DNA from: Spirodela intermedia
Lineage: Eukaryota; Streptophyta; Magnoliopsida; Alismatales; Araceae
Length of the DNA: 64,000 nucleotides
Direction of reading: 5' to 3'
Assembly: GCA_902729315.2 (NCBI GenBank)
Contig: LR746280.1
Coordinates: 1,163,501 to 1,227,500, forward strand
Part shown: one piece after another, positions 33,679 to 45,966 of the stretch
Numbering within the stretch: the first letter of the stretch is position 1
Layout of the letters: the number at the start of each line of letters is the position of its first letter
Program-made: the position numbers and the translations under genes
Notes under the pieces: generated by a model
Databases searched by the model: none
The model's input: the letters and a program-made list of their open reading frames with translations, nothing else
Told to the model about the DNA's origin: nothing

Positions 33679-36269
33679 ATGTCCTCTCCTGGAGAGTAAG
33701 TTCTCATCTTCCTCTCGCTCTCTCTACCAGTGGCAGTGCTTCCAGCGTCTCCTTGTGTAGTTCCCCTCGATTATCGGCGGTATTTTTCTGGTGGTAATCG
33801 CTGCTGCAGATTGATCGATAGAAAGGGCTTGCTGGATCATTCTTCGAGAGAAATATTTTATGTGTACATGTCTTTTTTTGTTGATGCATAATGTTATGTT
33901 CGTCCTCAGGTGGTGTGGCGTCTTTGTTCTGATTTATTTATAATGAATAATCTGCGAATTCGTGAAGAATCTTAGAGAATCATCTTTGCTCGTGGAAGGA
34001 TTTCGTGAGAAAAATAACCCTAGGTGAAGAAAATTTCATCTAATTCCTGATCTGGTAGCTATGTTCCGTCTTCTCGACTTGACCGATGGCTAAAGCCAGG
34101 AACGTTACCTTCTCGCGTATCTTGGGCAACTGGACTGTTCGTCCACGTTTTTTATGCCGGCACATGATTCATCTCGTAATGATGATGATTGTTGACGGTA
34201 TAGACGGCAAAGCTCGATCTCCATTTCCTTCGGTGGATATTGACAAAACAGCCAAAAACCCCTTTCGCAGGCCATTAATTGTCCTTATCCGCAATGGCAT
34301 GATTTTATTTTCCCTGGCATCCTAGTAGTTTACTTGAATGTGTGAAGTGTTTTATGATGAACCTTCCTTCTTGTCTCCCCATTCAATAACCTCCCATCAT
34401 CATGACAAAGGGAAATATGATGATATTCTTCAAGAACGAGAACCTATGCCCCTGGTCTGATCTCGGGAAATTGGTTGTGTTCTCCTTTTCTCAGAAAAAG
34501 AAAGAATGGTTGTTCTAGCCTCTATATTAACCTCATGTTGCATTGGTAAATGTCATCTTGACAAAGAGAGGAAAAGTTCATGCGAAATATGCAGCAAAGC
34601 AGAAAAAATCTTCTTGATTCCCAAAAGCTCCTTTGTCTGCCCCAAATTCCATCAAGGATTAGAAACGTAAAAACTGATGCTGCTTTTTTCGATCCCAAGA
34701 AACGATTCAATCGTGACCAAATGTTCAGCTTGTAATCTTTGTGGAGATTTAATGAGCTTCAGATTTTCCCAGTTTATAATTTTCCCTCTCTCCGTCCCTT
34801 CCTCTCTCTCACTCACTCTACCTCTCCCTCCCTCTCATTCTCTCCATTTCTCTCCCTCCATGTGAAATTCGTCTGATTTTTTTCCTTCTGTTATTAGACA
34901 GATTCCCTTCTTCTTCTCAACTATCATCACTTTCCGTTAGATCTGCAAGAAAATTAATGACTCATAGCTTTACGCCTTTTCTTCTGATGCTTTCAGGTGG
35001 TACAACTCTCTTCCACCGATAACGAAGGGATATGGGACTCTATGCCTACTGACCACTGTGATCTGTAAGCTCGGAGTGGTTCAGCCTGTGCACATCGCAC
35101 TGTTTTACGAGAGAGTGTTTCCGCGCTTGGAGGTGCAGTAATTTCCCATCTCATCTCTCTACCGTCGTCTATTCACTGTCTGAGTTGCCCATCGCACATA
35201 GCCCCAACGGAATACAATCCACGCCGCCACCACCCCATCCTGTCTCATGTGATGTTCTAAGCAAGCACACATCCCCGATTGCCTAATTTGTACAGTGCCA
35301 TCCATCTTTTTCTGACATCCTCTGGTTCTCTCCAGGTATGGAGGTTGATCACAAACTTCTTCTTTCTCGGCCCATTTTCGTTCAACTTTGGAATCCGTCT
35401 ACTGATGATGTAAGACACCCATCGCCTGCTCTTCCTCTCATGCATGAAAGGACAAACACGAGCTCTCCCCTTATGGGTCCCCCTCACTCGCAGAGCAAGG
35501 TACGGGGTAAACCTGGAGAAGGGCCCGTTTGACCGCAGGACGGCCGATTTCCTCTGGATGTTGATTTTTGGAGCATTATCTCTCTTGGTATATACCCACT
35601 CTGTTCACCCCAGACTTCGACTCTTCCATCTCTTTCCTACCTGACGCGTCCTTTTCTTCCCAGGCTTTCTCCTTGATCCCTCCACTGTGGACCCCGTTCC
35701 TGGGGATTTCCTTGGTCTTCATGCTTCTCTACGTCTGGAGCAGGGAGTTCCCGGATTTGCAGGTCAACCTGTACGGCCTTGTGGCCCTGAAGGTAATTCA
35801 TGGGCTCTGTAGGTGTCTGGTTTGCGAGAGACGCTCTCTCTCTGTGCTAACATGTGATGGGGGCTGGCGTTCGTAGGCATTCTACCTGCCGTGGGCGATG
35901 CTGGCTTTGGATGTGATCTTCGGCTCCCCCCTTCTGCCCGACCTCCTGGGCATCGTAGCCGGTCATCTCTACTACTTTCTGACCGTCCTTCGCCCTCTGT
36001 CCACCGGGCAGAACCTCCTCAAGACGCCTCTCTGGCTGTATCCTTTCCCGTTGACTTTTCTTCTTGATGGCCCATCTTCTTGTGCGCTTCTGTTGCGCGG
36101 GATCGTCTCTTTGAGTTCCTTGACCAGGTACTTCCGCAGACATCGGTTGGTGGCGAGGTGGGGCCTTGGCGCCCAGGTGTACCCTGGGACTCGTAGAGCG
36201 AGTGTTGCGGAGGGTGCCGCTTCAGCGGGGAGGGCCTTCTCTGGGAGGAGCTACAGGCTCAACAGATGA
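33679..36269 (+). CDS. Derlin, ER-associated degradation membrane protein
   Basis: Seven exons join in phase: 33679-33695, 34997-35132, 35336-35409, 35494-35587, 35664-35792, 35877-36037 and 36128-36269, giving 250 residues. Derlins are catalytically dead rhomboid-like proteins in the ER membrane that help export misfolded proteins for proteasomal breakdown. Diagnostic blocks are EWYNSLPPITKGYGT (about 6-20), the WR motif in VWRLITNFFFLGPFSFNFG (about 52-70), FDRRTADFLWMLIFG, TPFLGISLVFMLLYVWSREF, and LLGIVAGHLYYFLTVL near residue 180. Several hydrophobic helices are visible. The length equals that of plant Derlin-1/2. Exon 1 has only 17 bases (MSSPGE) and is followed by a 1.3-kb intron. Later exons are GC-rich. 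Confidence 0.96.
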
Positions 36270-36377
36270 CTAGGCCAGCTGAAGAACAGTGTGCTGCTCT
36301 TTTCGGAAAATCCTGGCTTTCCCCCTCTCGAGGGATGTGCTGTCGACTATATCCCTCGTTTGGTGCCTGAAAACGTA

Positions 36378-36380
<3 letters not shown>

Positions 36381-36410
<30 letters not shown>

Positions 36411-36533
36411 CCTCTCTCTCTCTCCCCCCTTCTCTCTCTCTCTCCTCCGACTATCTCTTTGTCTATCTCGCTCTCTCTCTCTACCTCTCTGCCTCCTTTC
36501 TCTCTCTCTCTCCTCGTACGCTCTCTCTCTGGT
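36381..36533. repeat. Imperfect CT-rich tract in the Derlin 3' region
   Basis: (CT)n with scattered interruptions begins 112 bp after the stop codon, probably in the 3' UTR. Confidence 0.85.
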
Positions 36534-37435
36534 TCAGATTTTTGAAAAATGGCCCGGGCCAGAATTCCTTCCGGGCAGGGCAAGCCCGCTAACAGCGCAG
36601 GCTGTCTGGGCCTTCTAGGCCACATTGATTCCTACGTGGAACCCCAAACCCAGCCTAGGACGTAGCCAATTCCGCTTTATGGGCCTTTGTCGGACCCAAA
36701 CCTTCTCCACGCTTTGATAACCGTCTTAATCGATTATGTCCTGATTTTCTTACTGGGCTTGATTTTGGGCCCCAAAGCTAAATAGTTTGGGCCAGGTCAA
36801 GCTTAAGTATACCCCCCCGCCCATTAATCCCAGGTGGTTGAAGACATCTGGTGTCTCCATAAATTTTAATTTTTTATATGATTATTATTATTATTATTAT
36901 TATTATTATTGTTATACGCGCTATTTTATTATCCACGTCTGGAATTTCTAACCTAAGTGGCAAACGTTGTGAACCGTTTGAAGATTGCCGGTTCAAAGCT
37001 CCCCCGCCCCGGGGACCACCGCCCAGCTCCACGGACCGGAACCGGCGCGACCGGCTGCCCCGGTCCAGGGAGGCCGTGCAGCCATGTGGGCCCTACTTCG
37101 CTTGTAACTCACCTGAAGGTATTAATTAAACAAAACCGCCCCATCAACTCCCCCGTTTTTTTTACAAAAAAGAGCCTGTGGTTTCAAGATATTAATTAAA
37201 AATCAACGACCTATGAGAGTAAATTAAAAAAATCCGTCTGAAAGTTCTGCATTTTATAAGAATAAACCTCTATTTGAAAGTATTATATAACTGGTCCCAA
37301 CGCACCTTCGTTTATTTATGTTTTATTCATTTATATATCCCTCTTCCAATCTGTCCACCTGGCCTAATTAATGTACACTTGGAGACCTCTGGAGCAAGTG
37401 GGCCTCACTTGTCTACTGGGCTGATACTATGCGTG

Positions 37436-37468
<33 letters not shown>

Positions 37469-37697
37469 CTCGATGGGTCGACGCAAAATGGGCCCAATAT
37501 TACGCGTCACATGGGCCGGGCCAGATCAGGAGCCGCAAACAGAGTGACTTGGGGGAACGTCGCTGATAAACACGTGCGAGGAAGGAACCCCTCCCCGCTC
37601 GACGGGAACTGACACGTGCGATGGGAAGGGAGAGCGAGAAGGTGAAAAGAACCGACAGAAAAGTTCGTTATATCGTCTACTCCGTCGACGGCAAGCT
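36534..37697. other. Intergenic region between convergent Derlin and IQD genes
   Basis: No gene is supported. It contains (ATT)n at about 36,880-36,910, a GC-rich patch at 36,980-37,090 and (CT)n at 37,436-37,462. Many GGCCC/TGGGC motifs lie at 36,550-36,790 and 37,400-37,520. Confidence 0.45.
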
Positions 37698-38864
37698 TCA
37701 CAATCTCCTCCGGGACCAATAGTACTCCGCCCCCACATCTCCGCCGCTGCCTGCGAGCCTCGACTGCACGGCGTCGCTAACCGAGAGGCGCTTCATCGGG
37801 GCCGCTGCCGCCGGTGGCTCCGGCCGCTGCTTGGGGGCGCTCTGTGACCGCACCTTCGCCTCGAAAGACTGCGTCTTGGCCATGTAGCTCCGGTGGTGGT
37901 GCTCCCTCCTGCTCCCGGTGGCGGCGACGGCGGCGGGTTTCAGGAGGCGGGGGGTGCTGTGGGCGGTGGCGGAGCGGCACTCGTCGCTGGCGAGGCACCA
38001 GTCCGGTGGGCGGCGGCGGAGGAGCGGCGACGAGAAGTCCGACGGTTTCTCGTCGCCGGAGTCGGACGAGGAGGCCACCAGGCGGCGGCGGTGGAGGAGG
38101 AAGCTCCACCTGGGTGTGCCTGGGTCGATCTCCACGATCTTGGGGCTGTCATCGACTCCGGCGATGGCCTGCTCCGGCGGCGCCGTCGGTCGCCGGCCGT
38201 GGAGCGGCAGCACCGAGCAGGACGGAGATCTCTGAGAAAGCCTCCCGTTGGTCGACCACCGGGAAGACCCGCCGGCGGCGACATCGCCGGAGAGCCTCCT
38301 CCGCTCCCGGGCTTTGGCCTGGGCTCTGAGGAGGGCCTGGATGCCGCGGAGCGCCGCTGCCGCCTGCCGCCGGACGAGGTAGCCGCGAACCAGGGCCTGA
38401 AGCTTCACCAGCGCCCTCAGAGCTCGGAGAGCCTTCCTCGCCTGCGTCAATGGAGGTCTCAACCGCTCATTTCAGAGAAAGAAGATGCGAAGGATGGGCA
38501 GCTGCCATGGCTGAGAGGATGTTACCAGATAACCCCTGAAGGCCGTCTGTATCGTCACGGCGGCCCACTGCTCGCCGGTGCCGGAGAAGAAGACGGTGCT
38601 CCTCCGGTGGCTGGCCAGCCGCACTACCGCCAGCGCCGCCTGTGCGGCGGCCACTGCCGCGTCGGTGGCGGCGGCCGTCGCTGCCGCGACCGCCATGGCT
38701 CGACTGCTCCGCTGTTTCTCTCTCTCCTCTGCGTAGAAGAAGTGCCTCCCATCATCCCCTCGGGCGCCGGCGCCGGCGACGTCGCCGGACTTGCTGCGCT
38801 TGGGGTCCTTCCCTTCTTTCTTCCCCGTCCAGAGGCTCCGCAGCCACCTGGTCGCCCTGCCCAT
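37698..38864 (-). CDS. IQ67-domain (IQD) calmodulin-binding protein
   Basis: Two exons, 38864-38526 and 38441-37698, join in phase 0 and give 360 residues. The N-terminus MGRATRWLRSLWTGKK is typical of IQDs. The IQ67 domain spans the splice site, as in the family: AVTIQTAFRGYL, then ARKALRALRALVKLQALVRG and IQALLRAQAKAR. The rest is basic and low complexity, ending in a SVSDAVQSRL-like C-terminal motif. IQDs bind calmodulin and associate with microtubules and membranes, influencing cell shape. Coding GC is extreme, with alanine/arginine-rich reading in all frames, so long open frames on the plus strand here (37,814-38,942) are shadows. It converges on Derlin. Confidence 0.94.
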
Positions 38865-39860
38865 GAAGGGGAAGAAGAGAAGAAAAGAGAAGAGAAGAGA
38901 AGCTCGAGAGGAGCTCGGATGGCGGGAAGCGGAGAAATCTGAGGAATCTCCCCGAGAAAGAGATGAATATAAACGGGGAGGTCGCAGATTTTCTGCAACA
39001 AAAACCTGTCAAGCCCTCGTGACGATCGGCATTACAGGACAAAGTTATCGAGAGAGAGAGAGAGAGGAAGGTCCCCAGAGGTTGAGGATTGAGAACTGGA
39101 CTGTAGCAGGGGGAAGTCGGACTACAGCTGCTGGGAGGGTTCCCCGGCGGCGATGGAGGTGGTGGCGGAGGGATTGGACTTCACATGGCGCAGATGGAAG
39201 AAGGCGTGGGAGTAAGAGCCCCCCCCCTCCTGCCATGGACGGCCAGACAGAACTCCAGCAGGACGAGGGGCCCCTGAAAATGGGAGAGGAGAGGGGAATC
39301 CCCCCTGATATATAGAGAGCGAGAGAGACAAGTTGGGGAGGAGGAAGAGGGAGATGTCTTTTCCTAGAAAGGAGGAAGAGGACAGTCATACGGGGCTCTG
39401 CTCCCCTTGTCTCGCTCCCCCATCCCTCTTCTGGCTGTCTCTTCTGCAGCCCCTCGCCCCACCTTAAAAAGGGTTCTCTCCATCGCCTTCTCGTTCCTCC
39501 CGCTGCGGCCGGCCATCTCTCTTCTCTCTCTCTCTCTATCTCAGAGGGGTTGGTCTGGCTGAACTGGGCAAGGGAAGGGCCGGATGTGACGAGAGGGGGG
39601 GAAAAGGATGGAATTAGGGGGAAAATGAGGAGCGAGATTCATGGGGGCGGAGTGGACAGTTCACCGACGGCGGCACACGGCCGGACCCGTCTCTTCAACC
39701 GGCGGCAGCGGGGGCGCGCGGCGAGGAATACCCCAGAAACCCGAGAGAGTTTGAATCTTCCTCGACCGCCATTACGGAACCCCCCGGCCCCGGAGCCACA
39801 CGTGTGGACATGGATCATCACGTCACGTTCCGCCCGGCAAGGACGTCTCCGAGAAGTACG
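38865..39860. promoter_or_regulatory. IQD 5' flank, purine/pyrimidine-rich
   Basis: Upstream of the IQD start the minus strand is pyrimidine-rich with short CT runs (for example 39,049-39,066 and 39,515-39,540), as expected of a 5' UTR and core promoter. Transcription start sites cannot be placed. No separate gene is supported. Confidence 0.4.
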
Positions 39861-39863
39861 CAT

Positions 39864-39908
<45 letters not shown>

Positions 39909-40200
39909 GATCTCGAGGAAGAGGCAAAGTCCGAGACCGCTCATGTGTGCCTCTCTCTCCCTGTCGAGGAAGAAGATAACAGGAAAGTCCAAGATCATTC
40001 ATGGCGCTCTCTCTCTCTCTCTCTCTCTCTCTTACTCTGTGGAGGGGGAGGTATCAGGAAAGTTGGGACCATTCATGCTCTCTCTCTCTCTCTCTCACTA
40101 GCTCTCTGAGTCTGGTGAGAGGGGATCGGGAAAGCCAACGTCATTCATGGGTTTCTCTCTCTCTATCTCTTCTCTCTCTTCTCTCTCGCTCGCTCTCTCC
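39861..40200. repeat. Tandem minisatellite with embedded (CT)n tracts, five units
   Basis: Units of about 60-80 bp each start with CATG (39,861; about 39,941; about 40,001; about 40,073; about 40,145), continue into a CT run, and share a spacer resembling GAGGAAG..AGGAAAGTCCAAGA with CATTCATG at the junctions. Both unit sequence and CT length vary. Confidence 0.75.
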
Positions 40201-41339
40201 GGGTCTGGTCTGAGCTTGGCGGCGGGCCCACTTGGGAAGACGTATCCGGCAGCCGAGGCGGCGGACAGGGGAGGCGTTATGATTTCGGGGCCCACAAACT
40301 CTGGGCCGGAGTCAAACTCTCATGATTCGCCGTCTTCATGGATGTGAACAGATGGCAGTTCATAAATGGCCTCTCTTGTTTTTCCTCGACGCTTTTGGAG
40401 AAGCGGAGGGCCCGGATGTAGCATGAAAACCTCATTGGCCCAATAAGGCCCGGCCCAATATTTATTCTTGGGCTGGTAGTCAAAAGTCTCTTGTACTCTC
40501 CCATCTCTTTTTTGTTTGTGGGCTACTATTGTGACCCAATAAAATCAAAAGTCGTGGGCCCCAGTAAAGCCTCCATTAATTTCACGTCTCGGCCCAGTTT
40601 GGGGATCCGGCGCTCTGTCAATAATTTCTTGGGTTTTTCTTGCTCGAATTAAATTACCCATAAAAAATAATCAATTCATATAACCCTTCAACTTTTTAAT
40701 GGAATTTTAAAATATAATTATAATATTTTTTATCAAAAAACTATTTATTTAGGGGGAAAACACTGTTTATAGATGATATTCGACAGCAGAATATTAAAAT
40801 TCAATAACTGACATGCTCTAGCCTTTCTTTTTTAGGTTGAAAATACAGAAATAACCCCAAATCACCGATACATACGTATTTTTATTTATATTTTTTTGGG
40901 GGCAATATTGGTAATATCTGATACGATCACAGAGAGGAAGCCCACTAAGGAGGTGCTGAAAGCTCGAAGGTATTCCCCGTGGAAATGGGCCTGACGACAC
41001 CCAGATCTCGTCTCGTCTAGAAGCCCACAAACGATTGGCCTACTTCGCAATTGGACCAAGGATCAATAAAATTTATGCCTGGCCCGGCGGGGAGGGCTAA
41101 TGGGTTTGAATGTGTCGGCATAGCTGGCGGGCGGCCACGTCATCTCACGGCGAGGAAATTTGAAAAAGGTACTATAAGATTTGCACCGTCTCTGGTCTCA
41201 GACGACCGTTGGGGTTTCGGGGCCGCTTCTCTTCGACCTCTCTCTCTCTCTCTCTCTCTCTCGCTCGCTCGCTATCTGGGTCTCCCGTCTTCCTCCACTC
41301 CTCTACCTCCTTCTCTTCCTGTCGACGGGAATCAAAGAA
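40201..41339. promoter_or_regulatory. Upstream region of the unknown gene at 41,340
   Basis: Clustered site II-like motifs lie at 40,436-40,600 (GGCCCAATAAGG, CGGCCCAATATT, TGGGCTGG, GTGGGCTAC, GTGGGCCCC, CGGCCCAG). A second group lies near 40,985-41,040. A (CT)n tract (about 41,240-41,275) sits in the presumed 5' UTR, 65 bp before the start codon. An AT-rich stretch lies at 40,640-40,900. Confidence 0.5.
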
Positions 41340-43464
41340 ATGCTGAAGAATAGCAGATGCTTGTCAAGGGGGAGAAAACCTCTGTCCGACATCTCGAACG
41401 GTGATAAAATCTCAAGAGCCTGTAAGCAAGAAGCCAACAAAGGAGCGGGCGTCAGCCCTCGCGATCGCCTCCTCCTTGCTCGCGCAGATCTTTCGAAACT
41501 CGTCAGTGAGGTATTTTCACGTCTTGCGATTTCCCCATAAAATGGCGCTAGTAATGGGTCGAGAAATTCTCCAGTTGTGATAGAGGTCACTGCTGAAAAT
41601 GGCGCTAGTAATGGGTCCTCGATTCTCCAGTTCCAGTGAACGATCCGTCGTCTTGTTTTCGACTATTTGTTTACCTGGTTTGTGTGGTTTGACATATCTC
41701 GTTCTATGCACTCGCCGTGATCAAACCTGAAGAATGAACTACTTTCTTTGCCGCGATGGGACTGGACCTAAAATTTTAGCATTTCTATGTTATTATATAG
41801 CGGTATTTGTGCACAGGATACTCTTTGTGCATAGGTGATGATGGATATCCTGGCGTAACGTCAACAAGAATTTTAAGCAAACTTAATTGACTCTGTCCAC
41901 CACACACCCTCCTGCCAAGGAAAATTTTCCATTCAACTGTTCTACAATAAGATGGCCAAAGTCATGTATTGGACCATACTAGGGTTGGTGCGGGCTCTCC
42001 TTCAATACTAAGAATCTTCTCATGGATCAACCTTTATTAGCATGAGGGATATTGTAAATTCCGCGCGCTTGGATGCTTTAGAGTGCAGAATTTTTACCAG
42101 CTGGCTTGTCCATTTAAGTGAGGAAGAATGAGAACAAAGGTACATGCTTGCTTTACCTTTCATGGAGATCTTAGGACTATCTTAGTAAAAGACCATGAAT
42201 GAATGCAGGATCTTGCGCCTTCTTCAGCTAGAGATGTCCAAAGTGAGAGAAGAAGGATGTCAATAATTAGTCAGAGAGGAAATAATTGGACGATATTAAA
42301 GGATAGGGATAGGAATTGCCCGAAGGGGGAAATAGCATAATGCATCTTGGAGAGGAGGAGAAAGAGCTTGGCTGAGTAAAAGCAACGATGACTTGAGGAT
42401 GGTTGTAGGCTCTGGAGGTATAGATAAGCCAGTTTATGGAAGTGGACGCCAATATGCATGCCATATTTCACAATTCTGCCGTAAGAAAAAGGTGAATAAA
42501 ATCATCTGTTTGTTAAAAAAATGGGAAGCATATGATAGCAAGGTACAAAACAAGGAGTATTATTTCAAATATTCGTCTCGGAGGATGGTTGGAAGCTGTC
42601 GATATAGTAAAGCATTTTCCCCCAAGGATAAACGAACAGAAGGTGTGGGCAAGATCTTTCATGAAAGAATAGTTCAACTAAGTTGCATTTGTCCTATGCT
42701 CTGTCGTATTATTTATCAAAAAAAAAAAGAGAGATATATCGTCATAACTCGTTTAAAGTCAATTGGTTTTGAGTTGCAATGCCTATCGTGGAGAAAATTA
42801 GAAGTAGAACAACAAGCTAGAGAGGGAAGTTTTTTTATCATGAATTGGTGTAACCTTTTTCCATTGAATTGGTATCAAGTGAAAATGATATGCAAACATG
42901 AAGATGATTTAAGACCTGACACGATCACGTTAGTGACTTTAATATGCTCTTGTTAGGTGACTGTGGAAGATGGTAATTGATGAATGGTGATTGTAGGAGA
43001 CGTGATTAAATGCTACTTTATGTATGGGCGCATATATGTAGTATAAAATCAATGTGATTTGAGCCAATATGGTGATTCATCTGAAACATTATGTTTTGGA
43101 ATGATAAATTGTGCATGACTTCAATGTTTACTGAACAACTTTGTTTACCCTTCAAAGAAACAAACAGCTGTCAATAGAATCACACTTGCAGAGGCGTTTG
43201 ATTATAAGGTAGTTGGGGGAGTTTAGTATATACGTACGACTTACAAGAATGTCAATTGAAAAGAAATTCGATAGTTTGAAGACATATTGAGGTAAAGAAC
43301 AGGATGATCATTGTTGATGCACAGATCCGAGTGTATCATAGGAAATGTGATTAAGAGTATTACAATCGAGTCAGATTATCACCTCAATGTAGACAGTTTT
43401 TAAACAATGACAATTTTTAAAAGATGCTCTGTGTGTGTGTGTGTGTGTGAGTGAGTGAGTGAGT

Positions 43465-43513
<49 letters not shown>

Positions 43514-45405
43514 GTGGAATGCAGCTTCTACCCCCCTTCGTGGGATCTTAGAGCGCTTATATGTAGCCCTCGTAAACAACAAAAAGGGAAATAATAGAAC
43601 GTACTGTAGCTCCAAGGACAAGAAAAATTTTCTCTCAAAGAAGGAAAGAAAGTAGCTATGGAGATTTGCATAAACATCTCCAGATTTCCTTTGGAGCCAC
43701 GTTTTTGAATCCCACTGACAGAATTTGGAACGATACAGCAACAGTTTTGCATGTACCTTGGTGTGGTGAGTTAGTGTTCTTCACTAAGGAGACGCAACAA
43801 TAACTTTACTGCCGTATGTGTAAATGATGACTTTCCTCCATCAGAGTTGACATTTGATTCAAAACTAATATCCGTCTGATCTTGTTATAGAAAGCCTTTC
43901 CAATCTTATATGTGATATGATGAGAGAGGGAGTGAAATTTTTTTTTTCTTGCCCATGATTACATTCAATACTTAGCCTGATTATCCCCCCCAAATAACCA
44001 ATTGGTCTACCATTCTTGATTTCTGGGGAGTCCTTTGGTGCTGCGAAAATAATTCTTCTCATTTATTACTGCCGAATTGACTAACCATTTTCTGTGCAAA
44101 ATCCGTGATCAGACTAACCCATTCCCCCCCCACCTTTCAGATTGATGAGTTGTTCATCCTAGCTTCAGAGGATAAATCCAGAAAAGATGAGGGCACCCAA
44201 GAAGTTGAATCCTTCATAAGACTTGTGTCTGACATGCGTTCATCGCTGAAGGTAAATGGGCCCCGCTGCCGCCAGCATTTCCCTAGTCTTAGCTTTGAGT
44301 TAATTCCTATTTTTATTTTTCTAATGCAGTCATGGGTACCGAGGCTTAAACAGGCCCTTAAATGTCAACCCGTTGACCCTGAAACTTCAGCGGATAAACC
44401 TGATTCCCACGTAATCGGAGAAAGGAATTGTGTCCCGGCTGACCCAGAACTGGACCTGATAGTCTCTTCCTCCCCCCTTGTATCCTGGCGCAATGGAGCC
44501 TGCACCATTGAATCGGGGAGACAACTCTTTCTGCTCACCCCTCTCCACAAGCTAAGACCGACGGTCCCCAGATTCTCAGAATCCTCAAAACTTTTCCCGA
44601 AGTGGAAGAAACATGGTACTTGCAGCGTGAGTGCATTACCAGATGTAGAAGAAAGTACCTATCTGGAGTCAACGGTTGCACCGACCGCTGCTACCCTCTC
44701 TGCGTTGAAAACCACAAAAGATCTCTTTCATGATCCGAATCCATCTGTGAAGATCTCGCCATTGAAGACCTGCTCTCTGCTGGGTTCAGCCTCCGCCTCC
44801 CTTCGGAGGGACAACAAGATCGTCGCTGCCCACAGAGGGACTCCATGGACTGCTGCAAAGTCAACGCAGATGGACGACGCCTCCTCGTTTTCTGGACCTT
44901 CGAGCAGCGGCGGCGAGGAGGAGATCACGAGGACTCTGACTTCCAAGTACCCCGAGCTCTTTGGGCTGCAGCTGGCCCACAACCCCTTCCTCCGTAGGAA
45001 GGAAGTCGACGAGACCCTGGACTGGTTCCTCTCCCCCCCCAAGACCTGCGTCCTCTTGGAACCAGTGGACGATAAGGTGCTCCTCCATTCCTCAGGTGTG
45101 TAACTCTCTCTCTCTCTCTCTCTCTCGTTTATCCATCTATTTCTCGTTGACTTTGTATATGGGTGTCTGGTTTTCTAGCGAAGCCGGAGATCAGGGGTTC
45201 GAGGCGAGCAGTTGGACTTGAGGCCGCCGCCACGCCCGCGTGGAGGTCAACGGGGAAGGGGAAGAACGCGGGGGAGGCGACGCTGAAGAGGGAGCTGTGG
45301 ACGAAATTCGAAGCGGTTTCCACAAAAGGCCTGCAGTACGATCGCTCCGTCTTACAGCAGATTTCCAGGAACAGGTTCTTGGACATGCTCGAAGAGGTGT
45401 CTTGA
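41340..45405 (+). CDS. Conserved plant protein of unknown function
   Basis: Four exons join in phase: 41340-41510, 44141-44251, 44330-45095 and 45179-45405, giving 424 residues. I recognise it only as a plant family without a known role. Visible blocks are a basic N-terminus (MLKNSRCLSRGRKPLSDISN), RDRLLLARADLSKLVSEIDE across intron 1, a helical segment ending SSLKSWVPRLKQAL, then VSWRNGACTIESGRQLFLLTPL, a long Ser/Thr-rich low-complexity middle, and a conserved C-terminus (LKRELWTKFEAVSTKGLQYD, then RNRFLDMLEEVS). There is no signal peptide or membrane segment, so it is probably nuclear or cytosolic. Intron 1 is 2.6 kb. The (CT)n run just after the exon 3 donor (45,105-45,126) lies in intron 3. 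It stands head-to-tail with MMS19, 561 bp upstream. Confidence 0.82.
43430..43512. repeat. Compound (GT)n(GAGT)n(GA)n microsatellite
   Basis: Three repeat motifs follow one another without a break inside intron 1 of the unknown gene. Confidence 0.95.
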
Positions 45406-45966
45406 GCCACCCGCCAGCCCATGCTGGTCAACTTCACCTGTTGGCCCACACCCATTGACTTTTGTCAATACGCCGCCTCCGTCTCTCTGGCTCTCCCTGT
45501 ATGATGATGATTGACCAGGCTGCTTCTGCGGCGGCTGGTCGTCGCAGAAGTCGTAGGATTATATTTCAGAAGTCGTCATTGCACCATATATATGAAGTAG
45601 CGGCTATTGTTATAACGAGCCGGGCCGGACCCGGGTCCTCCACAGGGCCCGGTCCCTTTGAAGCCTGGGCTGACGGCTAGAGAGATGGCCGGGACGGGTA
45701 GAGAGAGAGAGAGAGAGAGACGGTCACAGAGGAAGAAAAACGGGCTTCCGCTTGTGTCGGGCCGTATGGAAGCCCGATCTGACCCGGCCCGATTATGGGG
45801 GTGGGGTACGCACATTCTGCGGTGGACATTTCTTGCTGTCACCTGCCAGTAAGGTTACCGACTGTTCGTCTTGGAAGGCCTGGTTCATCTCGGCGGTCGT
45901 TTTCCCCGTTTTCTAAAGCCCTCCGAAAACCCTCTCTCTGCTCCGGAGCATCGCATCTCTTCGGAG
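45406..45966. promoter_or_regulatory. Intergenic region with the MMS19 promoter
   Basis: The 561-bp gap between two plus-strand genes holds a GA run (45,702-45,720), GGGCCGGACC/GGGCCCGG patches (45,620-45,655) and GGCCCGAT at about 45,786. No TATA box is clear. The upstream gene's 3' UTR must also lie here. Confidence 0.5.

Noticed and set aside
37814-38942. Long plus-strand open frames of up to 349 codons
   Set aside because: They are antisense shadows of the very GC-rich IQD exons, where stops are rare in every frame. The minus-strand IQD reading has recognised domains and a proper intron.
42393-42956. 187-codon plus-strand frame within intron 1 of the unknown gene
   Set aside because: No recognisable domain, no codon-like composition and no splice context. 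It is probably chance or old repeat.
43421-43520. CRISPR-like or satellite array
   Set aside because: It is a simple compound microsatellite; no spaced direct repeats with unique spacers occur anywhere in the window.
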